DNA of 64,000 nt from Halobacteriales archaeon QS_1_68_20 (lineage in GTDB: Archaea > Halobacteriota > Halobacteria > Halobacteriales > PXRE01): the NCBI GenBank assembly GCA_003021085.1, contig PXRE01000010.1, positions 1-64,000 of the forward strand, written 5' to 3'. This document shows positions 33,674 to 42,438 of this stretch, piece after piece. The notes under the pieces are model-generated. The model made no database searches and had not been told where the DNA came from. It worked only from the letters and a program-made list of their open reading frames with translations. A program made the position numbers and the translations under genes. How positions within the stretch are numbered: the stretch's first letter is position 1; each line of letters begins with the position of its first letter.

Positions 33674-35437
33674 TTACGCTCTCGGCGGGGTTTCCAGGTC
33701 CTCGAACGACCGCCGACCGGCCCGGAGGTCCGCCAGGACCGCCGGCAACTCGTCGACCGGGACCCGCACCTGGTCGGTCGTGTCCCGGTCCCGGATCGTC
33801 ACGGTGTCGTCCTCGGGGGTTCGTTCGTCCAGCGTCACGCAGAACGGCGTGCCGATCTCGTCCTGCCGGCGGTACCGCCGGCCGATGCTCCCGGAGTCGT
33901 CGTAGGTCGCGGGCAAGCCGTTCGCGCGCAGGCGCTCGGTCAGGTCCCTGGCGCGGCCCTCGAGGTCGTCCAGCAGCGGGAACACGCCGACGGTCGTCGG
34001 CGCGACTTCGGGGTCCAGGGCCAGGTAGGTCCGGGGTTCGCCGTCGACCTCGTCCTCGCGGTAGGCGTGGGTCAACACGGTGTAGACGACCCGGTCGACG
34101 CCAAAGGACGGTTCGACGACGTGCGGCGTGAGGTGCTCGCCGTGTTCGGTCTGCTCTTCCACGGCGAAGCCCGTCTTCTCGACGGGGACCGTCACGTTCT
34201 CGCCGTCCACTTCGACGGTCACCTCGTCACCCTCGAACGCATCAGGCTGGTTAGCCGCGAGGTCCGCCAGCGCGTCGACCACCGCCTGGGCCTGGCCGCC
34301 GAACGCGGGGCCGAGGTAGCTCATGTCGGGGTCGACGGTCGGGCGCTCGACGGTGACCGGTTCGTCGTACTGCTTGAACACCGAGAACTCGTCGTCGGCG
34401 TGGTCGGCGTGTTTCTTCAGGTCGTAGTCGCTGCGGTAGGCGTAGCCCGTGATCTCGATCCAGTCGGGGTCCTCGCCGGGGAGGCTGACGTCGGCCTCGG
34501 CGTCCCAGCAGTCGCTGGCGTAGTGGGCGCGCTCGCCGGAGAGGTGCTGGCGGTACCGGAACCGGTCGAGGTCGACGCCGATCCGCTCGTACCACTGCCG
34601 GCCGACGCCGAGGTAGTAGGCGATCCATGGTTCGCCGACGACGCCCTCGTCGACGGCCTCCCGGACCGTCAGCTCCTGGATCTCACCGTCCTCGGCCTGC
34701 TGTTGCTCGGCGGAGTACAGCGGCAGGACGACGTCCGCGACCTCTGCCAGCGGGGGTTCGTCCTCCTGGGGGTCGACGAACAGTTCGAGTTCGGCCTGGG
34801 TGAACTCCCGGAGGCGCTTGAGGCCGCCCCGCGGGGAGATTTCGTTGCGGTAGGCCGGCCCGATCTGGGTGACGCCGAACGGCAACTGGTTTCGGGCGTA
34901 CTCCTTGAGCCTGGGGACGTCCACGAAGATGCCCTGGGCCGTCTCGGGCCGCAGGTAGCCGGGTTGGGCGTCGCCCGGGCCGATGTTCGTCTGGAACATG
35001 AGGTTGAAGTCCTCGACCGGTCGGCCCGCGAGTTCCGTGCCGCAGGTCGGGCACGCGACGTCGTTGTCCGCGATGAGGTCCTCGACTTCGCTCCCCGGGA
35101 GGCTCTCGGCCTCCTCGATGTCCGTGTGGTCCTCGACGAGGTGGTCCGCGCGGTGGCTACTGCCGCAGTCGGCGCACTCGACGATCATGTCGTCGAAGGT
35201 GTCGAGGTGGCCCGACGCCTCGAAGACGGGTTCGGGCATCACCGTCGGGGACTGGATCTCCATGTTGCCCTCGCGGACGGTGAACCGCTCGCGCCAGGCG
35301 TCTTCGACGTTGTGCTTCACCGCCGCACCCTGGGGACCGAAGGTGTAGAAGCCGGCCGCGCCGCCGTAGGGCTCGCTCGACTGGAAGTAAAAGCCCCGTC
35401 GCTTGGCGAGTTCTGCGAGCCGGTCGCCGTCACTCAT
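33674..35437 (-). CDS. glyS: glycyl-tRNA synthetase
   Basis: A 587-residue class II synthetase of the archaeal/eukaryal alpha2 type. Motif regions are visible: N-terminal 'LAKRRGFYFQSSEPYGGAAGFYTFGPQGAAVKHNVEDAWRERF'; a zinc-type insert with 'CADCGSSH' and 'CPTCGTE'; motif 2 'GPAYRNEISPRGGLKRLREFTQAELELFVDP'; motif 3 'VEPSFGVDRVVYTVLTHAY'; and the anticodon-binding domain (about 470-587, 'LALDPEVAPTTVGVFPLLDDLEGRARDL'). The start codon region overlaps the stop of the CBS gene by 8 bases, so the two are co-transcribed. Confidence 0.96.
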   Translation of the reverse strand: MSDGDRLAELAKRRGFYFQSSEPYGGAAGFYTFGPQGAAVKHNVEDAWRERFTVREGNMEIQSPTVMPEPVFEASGHLDTFDDMIVECADCGSSHRADHLVEDHTDIEEAESLPGSEVEDLIADNDVACPTCGTELAGRPVEDFNLMFQTNIGPGDAQPGYLRPETAQGIFVDVPRLKEYARNQLPFGVTQIGPAYRNEISPRGGLKRLREFTQAELELFVDPQEDEPPLAEVADVVLPLYSAEQQQAEDGEIQELTVREAVDEGVVGEPWIAYYLGVGRQWYERIGVDLDRFRYRQHLSGERAHYASDCWDAEADVSLPGEDPDWIEITGYAYRSDYDLKKHADHADDEFSVFKQYDEPVTVERPTVDPDMSYLGPAFGGQAQAVVDALADLAANQPDAFEGDEVTVEVDGENVTVPVEKTGFAVEEQTEHGEHLTPHVVEPSFGVDRVVYTVLTHAYREDEVDGEPRTYLALDPEVAPTTVGVFPLLDDLEGRARDLTERLRANGLPATYDDSGSIGRRYRRQDEIGTPFCVTLDERTPEDDTVTIRDRDTTDQVRVPVDELPAVLADLRAGRRSFEDLETPPRA

Positions 35438-36281
35438 AGAGTGCCTCCAGCAGGTCCACGTCGGTTACCACGCCACCGAGGTGGCCGCCGGTCATCAGCG
35501 GAATCTGTTCGACGTCGTGTTCGATCATCAACTGGGCGGCCTCCTTCGCCGTGCGACTGGCGGTTACCGTGACCACGTCGCCGGTCATGAACTCGCTGAC
35601 CGGGCCGGCTGGAATCTCGACGTCGCGGGTCGGCATCGTGGTGCTGCCGACGGCCTTGACGTTCTCCCACTTCCAGTCCTCGTCGTCGCTGGACACGGAG
35701 TCGCCGGTCTCGGCCTCGCCGGCGACCACCCGGGCGACGTCGATGACGTCCACCTCCGTGATGATGCCGTCCATCCGGCCGTCGTCGTCGAGGACGACCG
35801 CGTAGGGGATGCCCGCGTAGGCGATGGTCCGCTCGGCGACCGGGAGCGGCGTCTCTCGCCAGACCGTCGTGACGGTGCGGGTGGCCAGGTCACCCACCTC
35901 GGCGTCTCCGGCGGCCTCGCCCTCCGCGATGGCACGGACCACGTCGGTCACGGTGACGATGCCTTCGAGCTTGCCGCCGACGACCGGGACCCGGCGGGCA
36001 CCCTCTTCGACCATCAGCCGGGCCAGTTCCTCGATGGAGGCGCCCTGTTTGGTCGTGGGGACCTCGCTCATCAGGAGGGCCAACTGGTCCTCGTCGGGGT
36101 TGGCGATGAGGTCCTCGCGGGAGACCAGTCCCCTGAACTCCTCGCCGTCGCCGTCGTCGTTGATTACGGGGACCGAGGAGAACGCCCGCTCCTGGAGGTA
36201 GGTGAGGACGTCGTCACGGGTGCCCGGCAACTCCACCGTCACGACCTCCGACCGGGGCGTCATCACGTCTGCGACGTTCAT
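35430..36281 (-). CDS. four-CBS-domain protein
   Basis: About 283 residues from ATG 36281; an ATG five codons upstream (36296) is the alternative. It consists of four CBS motifs: 'VADVMTPRSEVVTVELPGTRDDVLTYL', 'LMSEVPTTKQGASIEELARLMVEEGARRVPVV', 'LATRTVTTVWRETPLPVAERTIAYAGIPYAVV' and 'VSEFMTGDVVTVTASRTAKEAAQLMIEHDVEQIPLM'. Tandem CBS pairs bind adenosyl ligands (AMP, ATP, SAM). As a stand-alone protein overlapping glyS it may sense energy charge. Partner unknown. Confidence 0.9.
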   Translation of the reverse strand: MNVADVMTPRSEVVTVELPGTRDDVLTYLQERAFSSVPVINDDGDGEEFRGLVSREDLIANPDEDQLALLMSEVPTTKQGASIEELARLMVEEGARRVPVVGGKLEGIVTVTDVVRAIAEGEAAGDAEVGDLATRTVTTVWRETPLPVAERTIAYAGIPYAVVLDDDGRMDGIITEVDVIDVARVVAGEAETGDSVSSDDEDWKWENVKAVGSTTMPTRDVEIPAGPVSEFMTGDVVTVTASRTAKEAAQLMIEHDVEQIPLMTGGHLGGVVTDVDLLEALYE

Positions 36282-36494
36282 GTCCGCCGAATACATCCTC
36301 CGTACTCTTGTACCCTACGACACGTTGTGCCGCCGTTTCACGCCCGGACGGCTTCGGTCCCGGCAGTTCGAATCGGGCGCTCCTCGCGTGACGCTCCTCG
36401 CGTGACGCTCCAGCGTCGTGGCCCCGCTACTCGGCGTGATCGTGCCCGGCGGTCCCGTGACGGCTGACTGAAACGCTCCTGTCGTTTCGACGCG

Positions 36495-36502
36495 TTTATA
36501 TA
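36495..36502 (+). promoter_or_regulatory. TATA box of the 49-residue protein gene
   Basis: TTTATATA 26-33 bases upstream of the ATG at 36528, the textbook spacing for a haloarchaeal leaderless or very short-leader transcript. Confidence 0.75.
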
Positions 36503-36527
36503 GGTGTGACATCCTCTATCAAAGTGT

Positions 36528-36677
36528 ATGGCGACGGACATCGCTCCCCGCGCCGCGGACACGGAGGTCATCGCCTCCGTCGACGACGACCAGTATCTCA
36601 TCGCGGACATCTCCGAGGACGGCGCCTGGCTCTCTATCGGCGTAACGGAAGCGCCGAGCCTTCGATCCTGGCGATAA
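36528..36677 (+). CDS. 49-residue haloarchaeal small protein (DUF7556-like)
   Basis: ATG 36528 to TAA 36675-36677. The product contains 'EVIASVDDDQYLIADISEDGAWLSI' and ends 'APSLRSWR', a pattern of small acidic proteins found throughout haloarchaea. A strong TATA box supports transcription. Function unknown. Confidence 0.65.
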   Translation: MATDIAPRAADTEVIASVDDDQYLIADISEDGAWLSIGVTEAPSLRSWR

Positions 36678-36770
36678 CCAGCCCTCCAACCGCCCTCCGG
36701 CCTTCTCCGTGCGCTCGCTCGTCGAGCGCCGCGAGTACATTTTTGAGCGCGCAGGCCGAACGTAACGTCG

Positions 36771-37154
36771 ATGAGCGACTCGACGGACCCCGACGTCTGG
36801 TTCCTGACGCGGTCGGTGCCGGTCGCCGCGTTCGTCGGGGGGTTGTGCTGTTTCGTGCCCGTAGTGACCGTCCTGCTGGGGCTCGGGACCGTCAGTTACG
36901 CGGCGTCGCTGACCGACCTGCTGTACGGCCGGCACGTCTGGGCGTTCCGGGCGGCGGGGCTCGCGTTCCTGCTGGCCGCGCTGGTGGCGCACCTGTACGT
37001 CAACGAGGGCGTCTGTAGCGTCGACGCGGCGGTCCGGCGGCGACGGAAGATCCTGAACCTGGTGGTGCTGTCGCTGTCGCTGGCGATCGCGGCCTACGTC
37101 ATCTGGCTGTACGTCATCGTCGAACTGATCGGGTTGGCGCTGGGGATCTGGTAG
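36771..37154 (+). CDS. small membrane protein with Cys-Cys motif
   Basis: A 127-residue protein with three or four transmembrane segments. The first helix region holds 'AFVGGLCCFVPVVTVLLGLGTVS', a vicinal Cys pair before a Pro, as in MerT-like mercury or metal transporters. A further Cys lies in 'NEGVCSVDAAVRRRR'. The C-terminus is a hydrophobic hairpin. The MerT resemblance is suggestive only; it lacks the second cytoplasmic Cys pair typical of MerT. Confidence 0.65.
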   Translation: MSDSTDPDVWFLTRSVPVAAFVGGLCCFVPVVTVLLGLGTVSYAASLTDLLYGRHVWAFRAAGLAFLLAALVAHLYVNEGVCSVDAAVRRRRKILNLVVLSLSLAIAAYVIWLYVIVELIGLALGIW

Positions 37155-37975
37155 ACTTCGACAGTGTGGAGGTGGTGTGTTCAACGTGGCCAGGTTGTGT
37201 GAGTGAGGCGACTCGGCGGATGTGCTCCCGGGTAGACTAGCGGCATGCAACGCCTAGGGGTCAACCTCACCCTCCCCAGCCGCGGGCTCGGCCGGGCGGC
37301 CGCCAGCCGGGCCGCCCGGCCTCCCCCGGCCACCGGGAGAGCAAACGCTCCCGGGCCCCCGTTCGCAGGCTCACGGGGACCTCGCGCGCCGTCCGGCCGG
37401 TTGGAAGCTTATATGAATATATGTACATATATTCATATATACTCCCGCAGCCGCCGGTGGCGCGCGCTGGCTCGCGTGCCGAGCACCGCGAGGCCGCGAG
37501 CCAAAGCCGCGCGAGGGACGAGTAACGCAACGAGCGCCCGCAGGGCGCGAGTGAGTAACGCAGTCGGCTGGGGAGGCTGGTGGTTGCGCCGAGCTGTCGG
37601 GCGGGACTGAAAGGGGCCACGGGCTCGACGACGGCGGGCGACGTAAGGACCGCAGGCCGCAGGCCGAGGACCGCAGCGAGATTCCCGCGAGCAACGCGAG
37701 CGGGAGCCAGCGAGATTGCGCCTCTCGCGCTGCGCGCGAGTCGAGCGCGCGGGGGCTTTCTGGCTGTTGCCGTCCAAGGATCCGTCTACGGAGAGTGCGT
37801 GGACTTTCCGCCTCTTCCAGACAAGACAATCGTTGGAACCGAATACGAACGAACCCTCTAGACCACGGCTAAACACCTTCACACACCCTCTCACGACCCG
37901 TCTCCCTTAACCTAGCCGATACCTCCGGCGACAGGATACTCAACCTTTTTGCGCCCGGCCGTCGTGTTCGCGTCC
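37155..37975. other. 820-base gene-free interval with repeats and an AT palindrome
   Basis: No supported gene. 37254-37281 carries the 'ctaggggtcaacctcaccctccccagcc' element also found at 12690. GC-rich inverted arms lie at 37315-37360. A perfect AT palindrome is at 37410-37439. Low-complexity 'gcgag/cgaac' repeats fill 37470-37760. The last 100 bases before 37976 are a pyrimidine-rich leader with no clear TATA box. Confidence 0.6.
37410..37439. promoter_or_regulatory. perfect 30-bp AT palindrome
   Basis: TATATGAATATATGT followed by its exact reverse complement, in DNA that is otherwise very GC-rich. A related imperfect dyad (AGTATATG...CATATACT) lies at 7085-7110. They may be operators for the same DNA-binding protein or cruciform-forming ends of a decayed element. 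Confidence 0.6.
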
Positions 37976-38401
37976 ATGCACTACCGGGAGGTCGAGGGAA
38001 CCCGCGAGTTCGTCTGCCGCCTGGAGACGGGCCGAGACTGGCGCGGCGAGATCGAGCGCCTCGCCGACGAGGAGGGGATCGACGCGGCCTTCTTCTTCGG
38101 CCTCGGCGCCGTCATGGACGCCGAGGTGTGGTTCTACGACCAGGACGACAAGGAGTACCGCGAGGTCGTCTTCGACGAACCCCTGGAAGTGGCCACCAGC
38201 GTCGGTAACGTCTCGATGCTGGACGGCGAGCGGTTCGCGCACACCCACGCGGTGCTGTCCCGTCGCTCCAGTCAGGCGCTGGCCGGCCACCTCAACGCGG
38301 GCACCGTCTTCGCCGGCGAGGTGTACGTCCGCGCGTTCGACACGGACCTCCAGCGCGAGTACGACGAGACGACCGAACTCGATCTCTGGTTCGAGCACTG
38401 A
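37976..38401 (+). CDS. PPC/DUF296 domain protein
   Basis: A 141-residue protein from ATG 37976. 'MHYREVEGTREFVCRLETGRDWRGEIERLADEEGIDAAFFFGLGAVMDAEVWFYD' and 'GNVSMLDGERFAHTHAVLSRRSSQALAGHLNAGTVFAGEVYVR' are the plants-and-prokaryotes-conserved (PPC) fold, which forms trimers; the HxH pair is a metal site in some members. Its stop overlaps polC by one base (TGATG), an arrangement conserved in haloarchaea, suggesting co-expression with DNA polymerase D. Confidence 0.88.
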   Translation: MHYREVEGTREFVCRLETGRDWRGEIERLADEEGIDAAFFFGLGAVMDAEVWFYDQDDKEYREVVFDEPLEVATSVGNVSMLDGERFAHTHAVLSRRSSQALAGHLNAGTVFAGEVYVRAFDTDLQREYDETTELDLWFEH

Positions 38402-41400
38402 TGCGCGAACAGGACGAGCGCTACTTCGAGACGCTGGAGGGCCGCCTGGACGAGGCCATGCAGGTGGCCGGCCGCGCACGCTCGGCGGGCCGGGACCCCA
38501 GCGAGGAGGTCGAGATTCCCATCGCGAAGGACATGGCCGACCGCGTCGAGAAGGTGCTGGGGATCGACGGCGTCGCAGAGCGGGTCCGCGAACTGGAGGG
38601 CGAGATGAGCCGCGAGGAGGCCGCGGGCGCCGTCCGCACCGCGGTCGCGCTGCTCACTGAGGGCGTCGTCGCGGCACCCATCGAGGGGATCGACCGCGTC
38701 GAACTGGTCGAGAACGACGACGGCAGCGAGTGCGTCGCCATCTACTACGCGGGACCGATCCGCTCTGCTGGCGGGACCGCGCAGGCGCTGTCCGTCCTCG
38801 TCGCGGACTACGTCCGAACCCTGGTCGGCGTCGAGGAGTACAAACCCCGCGACAAGGAGGTCGGCCGCTACGCCGAGGAGGTCTCGCTGTACGACTCCGA
38901 GACCGGCCTGCAGTACTCCCCGAAGGACAAGGAGACGAAGTTCATCGCCGAGCACGTCCCGATCATGCTGGACGGGGAGGCCACCGGCGACGAGGAGGTC
39001 GACTCCTACCGCGACCTCGAACGGGTCGACACCAACAGCCCCCGTGGCGGGATGTGCCTGGTGCTCGCGGAGGGCATCGCGCTGAAGGCCCCGAAGATCC
39101 AGCGGTACACCCGCAACCTCGACGAGGTGGAGTGGCCCTGGCTCCAGGACCTCATCGACGGCACCATCGGCGACGACGGCGAGGACGAGAGCGACGCCGA
39201 GGCCGACGACGAAGGCGAGGCCGAGGCGGACGACGAGGGCGGCGGCGACGAAACCGGCCCGGACGGCCCACCGCGGGCCGAGAAGTCCAAGAAGTACCTC
39301 CGGGACCTCATCGCGGGCCGCCCGGTGTTCGCCCACCCCAGCGAACCCGGCGGCTTCCGGTTGCGCTACGGGCGCGCTCGCAACCACGGCCACGCGACCG
39401 CGGGCATCCACCCAGCGACGATGCATCTCGTGGACGACTTCCTGGCGACGGGCACCCAGATCAAGAGCGAGCGCCCGGGGAAGGCCGCAGGCATCGTCCC
39501 CGTGGACACCATCGAGGGGCCGACGGTCCGCCTCGCCAACGGCGACGTCCGCCGGATCGACGACCCAGAGGAGGCCCTCGAAATCCGCAACGGCGTCGAG
39601 GCCATCCTCGATCTCGGGGAGTACCTCGTCAACTACGGCGAGTTCGTCGAGAACAACCACCCGCTGGTGCCCGCCAGCTACGCCCCGGAGTGGTGGGTCC
39701 AGGAGTTCGACGACGCCGGCGCCGACGTGCAAGCGCTCGAAGACGACCCCCACGTCGACCTCGAAGACCCGTCCGAGGACGACGCCCTCGAGTGGGCCCG
39801 CGAGTACGACGTGCCCCTGCACCCGGCGTACACCTACCTCTGGCACGACGTCACCGTCGACCAGTTCGAGACGCTGGCCGAGGCGGCCGCCGAGGGCGTC
39901 GTGGAGGCCGGCGATCTGGTGATCGAGCGCACCGAGACCGTCCGGGAGAGCCTGGAGACGCTACTGGTCGAACACCACCAGACCGAAACCGAGTTGCGGG
40001 TCCCCGAGTGGCGAGCGCTGGTCCTGCAACTTGGCCTGACCGAGGACCTGGAGCGCACCTGGGAGGACCTCTCCCCCGAGGCCCGCGAGTGGGCCGACGG
40101 CGACAACGCCGTGCAGGCCGCCGAGGAGGTGGCGCCGTTCCGGGTCCGCGAGCGCGCGCCGACCCGCGTCGGCAACCGGATGGGTCGCCCGGAGAAGTCC
40201 GAGAAGCGGGAACTCTCGCCGGCCGTCCACGCGCTGTTCCCGCTGGGGGAGGCCGGCGGCGATCAGCGCGACGTGGCCGAGGCCGCGACCCACAGCGAGT
40301 CGATGTCCGACACCCCCGGCGAGGTCGAACTGGACGTCGGCCGCCGGGACTGCGTCGACTGCGGCACCCACACCTGGCGGACTGCCTGTGAGGAGTGCGG
40401 TGGCCACACCGAGCCCCACTACCGCTGTCCCGACTGCGAGCAGGACCTCCAGCCGGACGAGGCCGGGCGCGTCCACTGCGGTCGGTGTGAGGTCGACGGG
40501 ACCAGCGTCGAAGCGCAGACGATCGACGTCCGCGCGGAGTACCGCGACGCGCTGGAGCGGGTCGGCGAGCGCGAGAACGCCTTCGACGTGCTGAAGGGGG
40601 TCAAGGGGCTGTCGTCGGCCCACAAGACCCCCGAACCCATCGAGAAGGGCGTCCTCCGGGCCAAACACGGCGTCTCGGCGTTCAAGGACGGCACCGTCCG
40701 CTACGACATGACGGACCTGCCGGTCACCGCCGTCCGGCCGGCGGAACTGGACGTGACCGCCGACCAGTTGCGGGCGCTGGGCTACGAGGAAGACGTCCAC
40801 GGCGACCCCCTGGAACACGACGACCAGCTCGTCCCGCTGAAGGTGCAGGACGTCGTCCTCTCGGACGGCGCCGCCGAGCACATGCTCAGGACCGCGGACT
40901 TCGTCGACGACCTGCTGGACTCGTACTACGGCATGGACCCCTTCTACGAGGTGGAGGAACGCGACGACCTCGTGGGGAAACTCGTGTTCGGGATGGCGCC
41001 GCACACGTCCGCGGCCGTGGTCGGGCGCGTCGTGGGGTTCACGAGTGCGGCAGTGGGCTATGCCCACCCCTATTTTCACGCATCAAAACGTAGAAATTGT
41101 GACGGCGACGAGGACTGCGTCATGCTCCTGATGGACGGTCTGCTGAACTTCAGCGAGGAGTTCCTGCCGGACAAGCGCGGCGGCCGCATGGACGCGCCGC
41201 TGGTCATGACCTCCCGGCTCGACCCGACGGAGATCGACGACGAGGCCCACAACGTCGACATCGTCGACCGGTACCCCCGGGAGTTCTACGAGGCGGCCCG
41301 GGAACTGGCCGACCCGGAGGAGGTCGACGTGACCATCGCGGAGGAGACGCTGGACACCGACGAGGAGTACGCCGCGTTCGGACACACCCACGACACCAGC

Positions 41401-41844
41401 GACATCGCACTGGGGCCGGACCTGTCGGCGTACAAGACCCTGGGGTCGATGATGGAGAAGATGGACGCCCAGCTGGAACTCGCCCGGAAGTTGCGGGCGG
41501 TCGACGAGACGGACGTGGCCGAGCGGGTCATCGAGTACCACTTCCTGCCGGACCTGCTGGGGAACCTCCGGGCGTTCGCCAGCCAGGAGACCCGGTGTCT
41601 CGACTGCGGCGAGAAGTACCGCCGGATGCCGCTGTCCGGCGACTGCCGCGAGTGCGGCGGCGACGTGAACCTCACCGTCCACCGGGGGTCCGTGGACAAG
41701 TACATGGACGTGGCACTGCGCATCGCCCGGGAGTACGGCGCCGGGGCCTACACGATCCAGCGCCTGGAAATCCTCGAGAAGTCCCTGGAGTCCATCTTCG
41801 AGGACGACACCAACAAACAGAGCGGCATCGCGGACTTCATGTGA
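38401..41844 (+). CDS. polC: DNA polymerase D large subunit (DP2)
   Basis: A 1147-residue catalytic subunit of the archaeal replicative polymerase PolD. Landmarks: 'RSAGGTAQALSVLVADYVR' (~120-140), an acidic insert (~260-290), zinc modules at ~650-697 ('CVDCGTHTW', 'CEECGGH', 'CPDCEQD', 'CGRC') and ~1066-1090 ('CLDCGEKYRR', 'CRECGGD'), catalytic acidic motif 'NCDGDEDCVMLLMDGLLNFS' (N899-), and a C-terminal PCNA-binding box 'QSGIADFM'. No intein interrupts the N899/C900 site used by PolD inteins elsewhere, but codons 882-900 there are strikingly AT-rich. Its last 16 bases are repeated at 42439-42454. Confidence 0.96.
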   Translation: MREQDERYFETLEGRLDEAMQVAGRARSAGRDPSEEVEIPIAKDMADRVEKVLGIDGVAERVRELEGEMSREEAAGAVRTAVALLTEGVVAAPIEGIDRVELVENDDGSECVAIYYAGPIRSAGGTAQALSVLVADYVRTLVGVEEYKPRDKEVGRYAEEVSLYDSETGLQYSPKDKETKFIAEHVPIMLDGEATGDEEVDSYRDLERVDTNSPRGGMCLVLAEGIALKAPKIQRYTRNLDEVEWPWLQDLIDGTIGDDGEDESDAEADDEGEAEADDEGGGDETGPDGPPRAEKSKKYLRDLIAGRPVFAHPSEPGGFRLRYGRARNHGHATAGIHPATMHLVDDFLATGTQIKSERPGKAAGIVPVDTIEGPTVRLANGDVRRIDDPEEALEIRNGVEAILDLGEYLVNYGEFVENNHPLVPASYAPEWWVQEFDDAGADVQALEDDPHVDLEDPSEDDALEWAREYDVPLHPAYTYLWHDVTVDQFETLAEAAAEGVVEAGDLVIERTETVRESLETLLVEHHQTETELRVPEWRALVLQLGLTEDLERTWEDLSPEAREWADGDNAVQAAEEVAPFRVRERAPTRVGNRMGRPEKSEKRELSPAVHALFPLGEAGGDQRDVAEAATHSESMSDTPGEVELDVGRRDCVDCGTHTWRTACEECGGHTEPHYRCPDCEQDLQPDEAGRVHCGRCEVDGTSVEAQTIDVRAEYRDALERVGERENAFDVLKGVKGLSSAHKTPEPIEKGVLRAKHGVSAFKDGTVRYDMTDLPVTAVRPAELDVTADQLRALGYEEDVHGDPLEHDDQLVPLKVQDVVLSDGAAEHMLRTADFVDDLLDSYYGMDPFYEVEERDDLVGKLVFGMAPHTSAAVVGRVVGFTSAAVGYAHPYFHASKRRNCDGDEDCVMLLMDGLLNFSEEFLPDKRGGRMDAPLVMTSRLDPTEIDDEAHNVDIVDRYPREFYEAARELADPEEVDVTIAEETLDTDEEYAAFGHTHDTSDIALGPDLSAYKTLGSMMEKMDAQLELARKLRAVDETDVAERVIEYHFLPDLLGNLRAFASQETRCLDCGEKYRRMPLSGDCRECGGDVNLTVHRGSVDKYMDVALRIAREYGAGAYTIQRLEILEKSLESIFEDDTNKQSGIADFM
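41829..41844 (+). repeat. 16-bp direct repeat, copy 1 (polC 3' end)
   Basis: CGCGGACTTCATGTGA, the last four codons and stop of polC plus one base. An identical copy at 42439-42454 lies on the other side of the toxin-antitoxin cassette; the distance between copies is 594 bases. Confidence 0.9.
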
Positions 41845-41884
41845 AACGCGAGCGATCGAGGGGCCAGCAAATGGCGTTCCTGGT

Positions 41885-42142
41885 TCAATCGTCCGCGGAG
41901 TACGCGCCTTCTCGCTTGCGAACGCTCTCTATGCGAAGGACTCGCTCGTCGCGCTGTAGCCGACACCCGAGCCTGTAGCCGCCGACCCGTAACTTCTGGA
42001 ACGGCGACCCGGTTAGCGGTTCGAGCAACTCGTCGGGTTCTCGCCACTCCGAGGACACTACTTCGTCCAGTTTCGTGACGAGCCGCTCCTGGGTCGTTTC
42101 GTCTAGCCGCCGGAACTGGTCGTCGACCCGTGGCGAGAATAC
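41885..42142 (-). pseudogene. RelE-family toxin without a start codon
   Basis: The frame reads 'VFSPRVDDQFRRLDETTQERLVTKLDEVV', 'PLTGSPFQKLRVGGYRLGCRLQRDERVLRIESVRKREGAY', the RelE/ParE fold with the basic 'KLRVGGYRLG' strand and C-terminal 'R..ES V.KR...Y' elements. There is no ATG/GTG/TTG ahead of it: the antitoxin's TAG stop is directly upstream in the same frame. Removing one A (catAggta to catggta) would restore ATG-GTA-TTC, so a single-base insertion probably destroyed the toxin start. About 85 residues otherwise intact. Confidence 0.75.
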
Positions 42143-42358
42143 CTATGCCAGTCGGCACCGCTCTCGTCCGTCGAGACCATACTTCTCTTCGACCTGTTCG
42201 CCGGGGATGCCCTCACCCTCGCCGAACTGTGCTTCGCTGATGACGACGTCCTTCCAGAACCCCGCACCTTCGGGGTGGTTCACCGGTTCGCGGATGGCGT
42301 ACCTGATGAATTCACTCCGGCTGTTGAACCCTCTCTCGCGCCACGTCTCGTCGATCAC
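42143..42358 (-). CDS. ribbon-helix-helix antitoxin
   Basis: 71 residues from GTG 42358; codons upstream in frame ('VTFPYVLQ') look like the missing N-terminal strand, but no better start codon exists before a stop, so the 5' end may be damaged. 'IDETWRERGFNSRSEFIRYAIREPVNHP' is the CopG-type helix-turn-helix and dimer core, and the C-terminal half ('GFWKDVVISEAQFGEGEGI') would wrap the RelE toxin encoded next. The cassette lies between the duplicated polC ends. Confidence 0.72.
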   Translation of the reverse strand: MIDETWRERGFNSRSEFIRYAIREPVNHPEGAGFWKDVVISEAQFGEGEGIPGEQVEEKYGLDGRERCRLA

Positions 42359-42438
42359 TTGTAGTACGTACGGAAACGTTACCGCCCGAGGTTCGTCGAC
42401 CGCCGACTAGCTCTTTTACTGCTCGGAGTAGATGAGGG

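Noticed and set aside
36771-37154. Mercury resistance protein MerT
   Set aside because: One vicinal Cys pair in helix 1 matches, but the second Cys pair and any mer genes are missing.
38272-39846. Long minus-strand frames opposite polC
   Set aside because: Val/Leu/Arg/Gly-rich products with no family motif; they are antisense shadows of a well-conserved DP2 coding sequence.
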